This document shows positions 61,880-64,000 of a stretch of DNA of 64,000 nucleotides, piece by piece. Origin of the DNA: Zea mays. Its lineage: Eukaryota; Streptophyta; Magnoliopsida; Poales; Poaceae. How positions within the stretch are numbered: the first letter of the stretch is position 1; the number at the start of each line of letters is the position of its first letter. The notes beneath the pieces are model-generated. The model searched no databases. It was not told the origin of the DNA and saw only the letters and a list, made by a program, of their open reading frames with translations. The position numbers and the translations under genes were made by a program. Where the stretch lies: assembly GCF_902167145.1 (NCBI RefSeq), contig NC_050099.1:246462588-246526587 (forward strand). Reading direction: 5' to 3'.

Positions 61880-64000
61880 CTAAGTCTTGGGCGTCGTCTT
61901 GTGAGAAAGTTGGGCCATCCCGGACCTGGAGCAAAGCTCAACAAACTTGATCTTCCCAAGGGGCTTGGTGAGCAGGTCTGCAAGCTGATCCTTGGTGTTG
62001 ATGTAACGCGCCTTGATGCTCCCTTCTGTCAAGCAGTCTCGGATGAAGTGGTATCTCAGCCGGATGTGCTTGCTCCGTTCATGGAACACGGGGTTCTTGG
62101 CCAATGCCAGAGCGGACTGGCTGTCCACCCTGAGTTCCACCGCTCCAGTGTCTCTCCCGAGGAGATCACCGAGCAGGCGAGCCAGCCAGAGCGCCTGAGT
62201 CGAAGCAGTGGACGCTGCTATGTACTCGGCCTCGCAGCTGGACATGGCCACCACCTGCTGCTTGACCGACTGCCAGCTGATGGGGCACTTGCCGAGGAAG
62301 AAGAGGATCCCGCTTGTGCTCTTGCTGGTGTCGATGTCGCCGGCGTGGTCGCTATCGCTGTACCCGACAAGGTGTGCCTCCCCAGGGCACCTCGGGTAGT
62401 AGAGACCGTGGTCGAGAGTCCCCGCAACATAGCGGATGATTCTCTTCACAGCCTGCTCATGCTCCGTCGTCGGTCGCTGCAGAAACCGACTAACGTAGCC
62501 GACGGAGTATGCCAAGTCAGGCCGTGTGTGGACGAGGTAGCGAAGGCTCCCCACAAGACGCCGGTACTGTGTAGCATCCACCTCCTCCGTCGTGCTGTCG
62601 CGACTCAGCTTCAGCCTCTCCTCCATCGGAGTGAGAGCTGGGTTGCAGTCGGTGAGCCCAGCCAGCTCAACAATGCGCTTGGCGTAGGCGGTCTGGCGAA
62701 GTGTGATCCCGGAGTCTCCCTGGTGCACCTCAATCCCCAGGTAGAAGGAGAGATGCCCCAGGTCACTCATTTGGAAGGTGGCCTTCATCTCTTCCTTGAA
62801 CGCTGCCACCTCTGCATCCTTGGCGCCGGTGATCACCAAGTCGTCGACGTAGACACCCACCAGCAGGGCATTTTCTCCATTGCCCCGCCGATAGATGGCC
62901 GCCTCGTGCGGGCTTGGCATGAAGCCCATCCTCTTGAGCGTGGAATCCAGCTTGGCATTCCACGCCCTTGGTGCCTGTCGCAAGCCGTAGAGAGCCTTGC
63001 GCAGGCGCAACACCTTGCCCTCCTTGCCAGGGATCGCAAAACCTGGCGGCTGGTGTACATAGACCTCCTCCTTTAAGTCGCCGTTAAGAAACGCCGACTT
63101 GACATCCATGTGATGAACATGCCAGCCCTTCAGGGCTGCCAGCGCGAGGAGGAGTCGCACGGATTCCATCCGTGCTACAGGGGCGAAGGCATCGTCGAAG
63201 TCGATCCCCTCCTGCTGCAAGAAACCGCGTGCCACCAAGCGAGCCTTATGCTTGACGATGGCGCCGGCTTCATCCCTCTTCAGTTTGAACACCCACTTAA
63301 GGGTGATCGCGCGATGACCATGAGGGAGATCAGCGAGCTCCCAAGTGCGGTTCGTCTCAACCGCGTCCATCTCCGACTGCATCGCGGCACGCCAAGCCGC
63401 ATGTTTCTCGGCCTCTGCGAAAGACCGAGGCTCACCATCGTCGCATGCAAGATGCAACTCTCCTGCCAGAATGCGAGATGCAGGGCCTGGCACCGACGGG
63501 TCGATGAGAAGGCCCTCCACCCTTCGATACCGCAACGGCTCGCCGTCGTAGCACGCGTCGACGCGCTCCTCGTCGCGGGACAGAGGGGTCACGAGCTCCA
63601 CTGGGTCGTGCTCGACACGAGCTGGTGTCGGAGAGGACGTTCCCGGAGAGGGTACCGTCGGTGCTGGAGTACGTGGTGGCGAAGAGCTCGCTGTAGCCGG
63701 AGTCGTGGCTGGAGTGCGTGGTGGTGAAGAGCTCGTTGTAGCAGGAGCTGGAGAGTGTGGCGCTGGAGTCGGTGGAGACTTGGGGGCTGGGGTAGACCTG
63801 CTCGGAGAAGAGTTGCCTACTCCCCCAGCTCCCTCAAAGTGGACGTACTCGATGGTGAAGTCGTACGTCGGAGTCGTGCCGTCGTCCACCGCCTTGTCCC
63901 ACGCCCATCCTCGCCCTTCGTCGAACACTACGTCGCGCGCCGTGCGCACACGCTGTGTTCTTGGGTCAAGGATGCGGTAGGCCTTCGAGCCCTCCGCGTA
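61880..64000 (-). CDS. pol of copia G (RT-RNase H part), open to window edge
   Basis: The frame is open from the right edge to the stop at 61880; the first internal ATG is 63949, but upstream codons (YRILDPRTQRV) are the integrase C-terminus, so the true start is outside. A proline/serine/threonine-rich linker (about 45-120 from that ATG) is followed by [81 protein letters not shown] and intact YVDDLVITG. RNase H has YSDSDHAGDIDTSKSTSG, VAMSSCEAEYIAAS, DSQSALALAKNPVFHERSKHIRLRYHFIRD and QLADLLTKPLG. All catalytic motifs are intact and there is no stop, unlike every other copia pol here. Confidence 0.92.
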   Translation of the reverse strand, partial: YAEGSKAYRILDPRTQRVRTARDVVFDEGRGWAWDKAVDDGTTPTYDFTIEYVHFEGAGGVGNSSPSRSTPAPKSPPTPAPHSPAPATTSSSPPRTPATTPATASSSPPRTPAPTVPSPGTSSPTPARVEHDPVELVTPLSRDEERVDACYDGEPLRYRRVEGLLIDPSVPGPASRILAGELHLACDDGEPRSFAEAEKHAAWRAAMQSEMDAVETNRTWELADLPHGHRAITLKWVFKLKRDEAGAIVKHKARLVARGFLQQEGIDFDDAFAPVARMESVRLLLALAALKGWHVHHMDVKSAFLNGDLKEEVYVHQPPGFAIPGKEGKVLRLRKALYGLRQAPRAWNAKLDSTLKRMGFMPSPHEAAIYRRGNGENALLVGVYVDDLVITGAKDAEVAAFKEEMKATFQMSDLGHLSFYLGIEVHQGDSGITLRQTAYAKRIVELAGLTDCNPALTPMEERLKLSRDSTTEEVDATQYRRLVGSLRYLVHTRPDLAYSVGYVSRFLQRPTTEHEQAVKRIIRYVAGTLDHGLYYPRCPGEAHLVGYSDSDHAGDIDTSKSTSGILFFLGKCPISWQSVKQQVVAMSSCEAEYIAASTASTQALWLARLLGDLLGRDTGAVELRVDSQSALALAKNPVFHERSKHIRLRYHFIRDCLTEGSIKARYINTKDQLADLLTKPLGKIKFVELCSRSGMAQLSHKTTPKT

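Larger units (their letters stand above)
61519..64000 (-). mobile_element. Copia element G, 3' half, inserted in copia F
   Basis: On the - strand: pol from the right edge to 61880, polypurine tract TTAGGGGAGAA (61883-61873), and the 3' LTR (61872 to 61519) ending against copia F gag. CTTTC (61514-61518) should be the target duplicate. The coding sequence has no lesion, so this is likely a young insertion. Confidence 0.9.

Noticed and set aside
61901..63076. 391-codon + strand open frame
   Set aside because: It is antisense to the intact RT-RNase H of copia G, and its residues show no known domain; a shadow frame in GC-rich sequence.
1..64000. CRISPR array, operon or bacterial system
   Set aside because: No spaced direct repeats of the right kind, no bacterial gene order, and introns with GT-AG borders show plant nuclear DNA.

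Overview
This is plant nuclear DNA, most likely Zea mays or a very close grass. Two things point there: Opie/Ji-type Sirevirus LTRs full of CACCGGACNGTCCGGTG palindromes, and L1-type LINEs nested in introns. There is one host gene, the 5' third of GCN1 (ILITYHIA in Arabidopsis, the HEAT-repeat activator of the eIF2-alpha kinase GCN2), on the + strand. Everything else I recognise is transposon sequence in its upstream flank or introns. No tRNA, rRNA or CRISPR feature is supported.

Upstream flank (1-17985). Three Sirevirus copies are nested. Copy A (- strand, 1-5764, cut by the window edge) sits inside copy B (- strand, gag only, 5765-11107). B sits inside copy C (+ strand, 11108-17635), whose 3' LTR ends about 350 bp before the GCN1 start codon. 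A 158-bp hAT-type MITE splits the gag of A, and a 392-bp Tourist-like MITE sits in the 3' LTR of C.

GCN1 (17986-59542 and beyond). Eighteen exons can be placed with GT-AG borders. They total 2667 nt, or 889 codons in one continuous phase, with no stop. Introns 1, 6, 8, 13, 15 and 18 carry insertions. Intron 8 is 27.2 kb and is almost entirely one short-LTR copia element (D, 22736-49337). D was hit by a + strand LINE (LINE4) and a nearly intact - strand LINE (LINE5). LINE4 was itself hit by LINE2 (which contains LINE1), LINE3, a 52-bp LINE tail and a 90-bp insertion. Target-site duplications support most of this order. Intron 15 holds copia E (52407-58229), which carries a LINE tail, a second copy of the hAT MITE and a GC-rich repeat. 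Intron 18 runs off the right edge with a four-level nest: LINE6, LINE7, copia F, copia G.

The genes do not form a pathway. The window shows a conserved translation-control gene that stays in frame while its introns collect retroelements. The most interesting signals are a 3'-terminal LINE hairpin shared by nine insertions with compensatory changes, a 31-bp templated filler inside a LINE, a large fold-back in intron 13, and an almost intact two-ORF LINE. I see no previously unknown protein system.
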